A DNA stretch of 64,000 nt from DVEG01 sp964405435 (GTDB taxonomy: Bacteria > Cyanobacteriota > Cyanobacteriia > Cyanobacteriales > Oscillatoriaceae): positions 1-64,000 of the forward strand of contig CAYOOD010000033.1 in the NCBI GenBank assembly GCA_964405435.1. The letters are read 5' to 3'. Below the pieces are notes generated by a model. That model ran no database searches. It was not told the DNA's origin and saw only the letters and a list, made by a program, of their open reading frames with translations. Position numbers and translations under genes: made by a program. Shown here in pieces: positions 61,843-64,000 of this stretch. Every line of letters begins with the position of its first letter. Positions within the stretch are counted from its first letter, which is position 1.

Positions 61843-62573
61843 GCGTGCTGTAGCCCTTCGCAACCTATTAAAGGCCAAATTCTCCCAGCCTAGCAAGACT
61901 TTACAGTTTATACATAAATTTACAAATTTTTTTATAAATTCTAAATAAATGCGATCGCTGCAGACCGGCAGATTTTTGAGAGCGCCCCTGCCCGCACGGG
62001 CGCGGAGTGCGATTCGAGGAAGCGCGATAGCTAGTGTTCTGTCAGCTTTGAAAATACGGCGCTCCTCTCCACAGAAAACTCGTACCCCCTTTTCCCGGCA
62101 GCGCTCCCACCCACCCGCCACAACACGCTTGACAAAACACTAGCTGAGCGGGCGATCTGCTCCGAAGCAATTTCTATGCCCGTAGGGGCTTCGCCTTTCC
62201 CACGGTGTGGGGCTATAGGCTTCACGCTGCCGCTTTCAGGCCAAAACATGGCCTAAGTTTGGCCTTATATGGATGAGCCCGCGTGCAATCTTTACACGTC
62301 CTGACATTTTCTTCACAAAAGCTTTAAACAGTCGCCCTTGACAACTATATATCTTAAGAATTAGATTATATGTATCTAAAGATAGATGAATAAATATTAA
62401 GCCGCTTAACAAAAGCAGCAAAAGGGTTTAACGTCAGCTTGCAGGCGTATTGCTTTGAACGGCAATCTTGTGGCAGAGGCGTTAACCGAAATGTAGAGCG
62501 ATCGCTATTCAAGGCGATCGCTTGCAGTAGGGGCGATCGCAGCGCTCAAAAGGTGCTTGCGTTTTTTTGCGCC

Positions 62574-62596
62574 TGTCAGCCGTCAGCCGTCAGCCA
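62574..62596. repeat. Heptamer tandem repeat GTCAGCC x3
   Basis: gtcagccgtcagccgtcagcc, three head-to-tail copies of a heptamer, typical of cyanobacterial short tandem repeats. Confidence 0.8.
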
Positions 62597-62856
62597 CTGT
62601 ATTCTTTTTCGGATAGGGGAGAATTGCCTAGGTGAATGATTCCACCACGCCACCAACACGATTCAGGACGATTGTTGCCTTGAGGCGCTTCAGTTCAGTT
62701 AGCCCCGTGGTGGTGAACTGAGCAAATATTTTAAATAGGGATTACTGTTCCTCTTCTGCTGTCGAGGGGCGTACCTGCATTAATTTTGCTTTTCTTGCCA
62801 TCGCCCCAGCCAAAACTGCGGCCTAACTACTAAAATAGAACCAGGAAACATTTACC

Positions 62857-64000
62857 GTGAACAAGCAAATTATCTTTGTTGACTCACTCGTTGAAAATTA
62901 TCAAAGCCTGATTGCCGGAGCCGAAGCTAGCGCAGAAATTGTTATTTTAGATGCGAAACGGGACGGTGTAGAGCAGATAACCGAAACGCTGGCAAGTCAT
63001 CAAAATATTGCTGGCATTCACATCATTTCCCACGGCAGCGCGGGAAATTTGCAATTAGGCAATGCAGCCCTCAACAGCGCCACTCTCGACACATACGCTT
63101 CCCAGTTGGAGCAGTGGCAGCAACATTTGACAGACGGTGCAGATATTCTCCTCTACGGTTGCAACGTCGCTTCAGGAGAGTCAGAAATCACCTTTGTTCA
63201 GCGCCTTGCCGAACTGACGGGAGCCGATATTGCCGCCTCCGACGACCTCACGGGCAACAGCAACAAAGGCGGAGACTGGGAATTAGAAGTCAAAACGGGC
63301 AACATAGAAACCAACCTAGCAGTAAGCAAGTCCGCGCAAGCCACCTACGACGGCATTTTGGGCATTCAACTGTTCAAAGATATCAATCCGGGCAGTGGGG
63401 GTTCATTCCCTCTCTACAATAACAATTTCGCTATTGCCAACAACACTCTGTTTTTCACTGCCGACGATGGCACCAACGGCGGTGAATTGTGGAAGACAGA
63501 CGGTACAGCCGCTGGCACCGTGCTTGTTAAAGATATCTATCCTGGCTTCGGTGGCTCAAACGCTTTGATATCCGCAGCAGGCAACCTTGTATATTTAAAT
63601 GCCAATAATCCCACTACCCCCTATGAGTTGTGGAAGAGCGACGGCACAGATGCCGGCACGGTGCTTGTCAAAGATATCGACCCAATCGGCTTTTCTAATG
63701 CTAGTAAATTCACATATATCAACGGCATCACATATTTTATTGCCTCGGACGGCACCAATGGCGTTGAGTTGTGGAAGACTGACGGGACAACTGGCAATAC
63801 AGTGCTTGTGAAAGATATCCTTCCGGGCAGCACTAGCTCAAATCCTCTATCCTTGACCAATGTCAATAACACCCTCTATTTCGCTGCCTCGAACTCTAGC
63901 GGTTATGGTGACTTGTGGAAAAGTGACGGCACAGCCGCCGGCACCGTCCTTCTCAAAAGTGACATCAGCCCTAACTACTTAAGAAATGTCAACGGCACCC
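62857..64000 (+). CDS. DUF4347-domain surface protein, 3' end outside the window
   Basis: The frame opens at GTG 62857 (aggaaac ribosome-binding-like sequence upstream) and stays open to the window edge, at least 381 codons. Residues 1-165 are a DUF4347 domain (IIFVDSLVENYQSLIAGA, IAGIHIISHGSAGNLQLGN, LLYGCNVASGE). It is followed by ELWKTDGTAAGTVLVKDI-type repeats of about 45-50 residues (four seen). DUF4347 is common at the N-terminus of very large cyanobacterial exoproteins with repeat or calcium-binding regions; HG and GC residues recall caspase-like/C80 peptidases. No classical signal peptide is seen; such proteins often use type I secretion. Function unknown. Confidence 0.88.
   Translation, partial: MNKQIIFVDSLVENYQSLIAGAEASAEIVILDAKRDGVEQITETLASHQNIAGIHIISHGSAGNLQLGNAALNSATLDTYASQLEQWQQHLTDGADILLYGCNVASGESEITFVQRLAELTGADIAASDDLTGNSNKGGDWELEVKTGNIETNLAVSKSAQATYDGILGIQLFKDINPGSGGSFPLYNNNFAIANNTLFFTADDGTNGGELWKTDGTAAGTVLVKDIYPGFGGSNALISAAGNLVYLNANNPTTPYELWKSDGTDAGTVLVKDIDPIGFSNASKFTYINGITYFIASDGTNGVELWKTDGTTGNTVLVKDILPGSTSSNPLSLTNVNNTLYFAASNSSGYGDLWKSDGTAAGTVLLKSDISPNYLRNVNGT

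Larger units (their letters stand above)
61313..62856. other. Long intergenic region downstream of exbD
   Basis: About 1.5 kb with no protein gene I can support; the short frames present contain repeat-like Arg/Ser/Ala runs. It holds a promoter-like tataaaatgggtacaat (61480-61495), a strong terminator at 61817-61842, a dispersed gcgatagctagtgttc repeat near 62025, a repeated ggccaaaacatggcc / tttggcc patch at 62240-62265, A/T-rich DNA at 62335-62400 and a GTCAGCC triplet repeat at 62574-62596. A non-coding RNA between 61495 and 61842 is conceivable. Confidence 0.45.

Noticed and set aside
61663..62421. Several short frames on both strands as small genes
   Set aside because: They cross repeats and terminator-like palindromes, lack start signals and have no recognisable domains.

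Overview
The window is cyanobacterial DNA. The octamer GCGATCGC (HIP1) and its core recur throughout, heptameric short tandem repeats are present, and the gene content fits: LrtA-type hibernation factor, CobH-type precorrin isomerase, WD40/TPR protein, a TonB receptor with an N-terminal AMIN domain, and a DUF4347 surface protein. A filamentous, Oscillatoria/Microcoleus-like genus is plausible but is inference.

Layout. 1-8.3 kb is ordinary chromosome: a WD40-TPR protein cut by the window edge, hpf/lrtA, lipB, a small hypothetical gene, ssb, cobH and an ArsA-like double ATPase. 8.3-11.6 kb carries a cytochrome P450 and a CDC48-like AAA ATPase on the minus strand. 11.8-47.95 kb is one co-directional (minus strand) non-ribosomal peptide synthetase cluster of about 36 kb. 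48.7-54.2 kb, divergent on the plus strand, holds a TonB-dependent receptor, a PepSY membrane protein and an MFS transporter. 54.3-59.4 kb (minus) holds an Ntn-hydrolase acylase, a MORN-repeat protein and TonB. exbB-exbD follow on the plus strand at 60.3-61.3 kb, and a partial DUF4347 gene runs off the right edge.

Function. Read in transcription order the assembly line is FAAL-ACP | C-A(Val)-T-Cy-A(Cys)-T | C-A(Orn)-T-E | C-A(beta-Ala)-T | C + free TauD hydroxylase + interface-like domain-A(Asp)-T | C-A(X)-T-C-TauD | interface-like domain-A(Asp)-T-reductase. An aspartate decarboxylase-like enzyme next to the beta-Ala module can supply its substrate, and a class III aminotransferase at the end can convert the released aldehyde to an amine. 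I predict an acylated peptide siderophore, roughly acyl-Val-thiazoline-D-Orn-beta-Ala-(OH)Asp-X-(OH)Asp-derived amine. It belongs in the beta-hydroxyaspartate lipopeptide siderophore class, to which the cyanobacterial cyanochelins belong. The receptor, PepSY protein, exporter and TonB/ExbB/ExbD supply secretion, uptake and energy, and Fur-like sites lie in the divergent intergenic region and before exbB. Specificities were read by eye from the ten-residue A-domain codes and are predictions.
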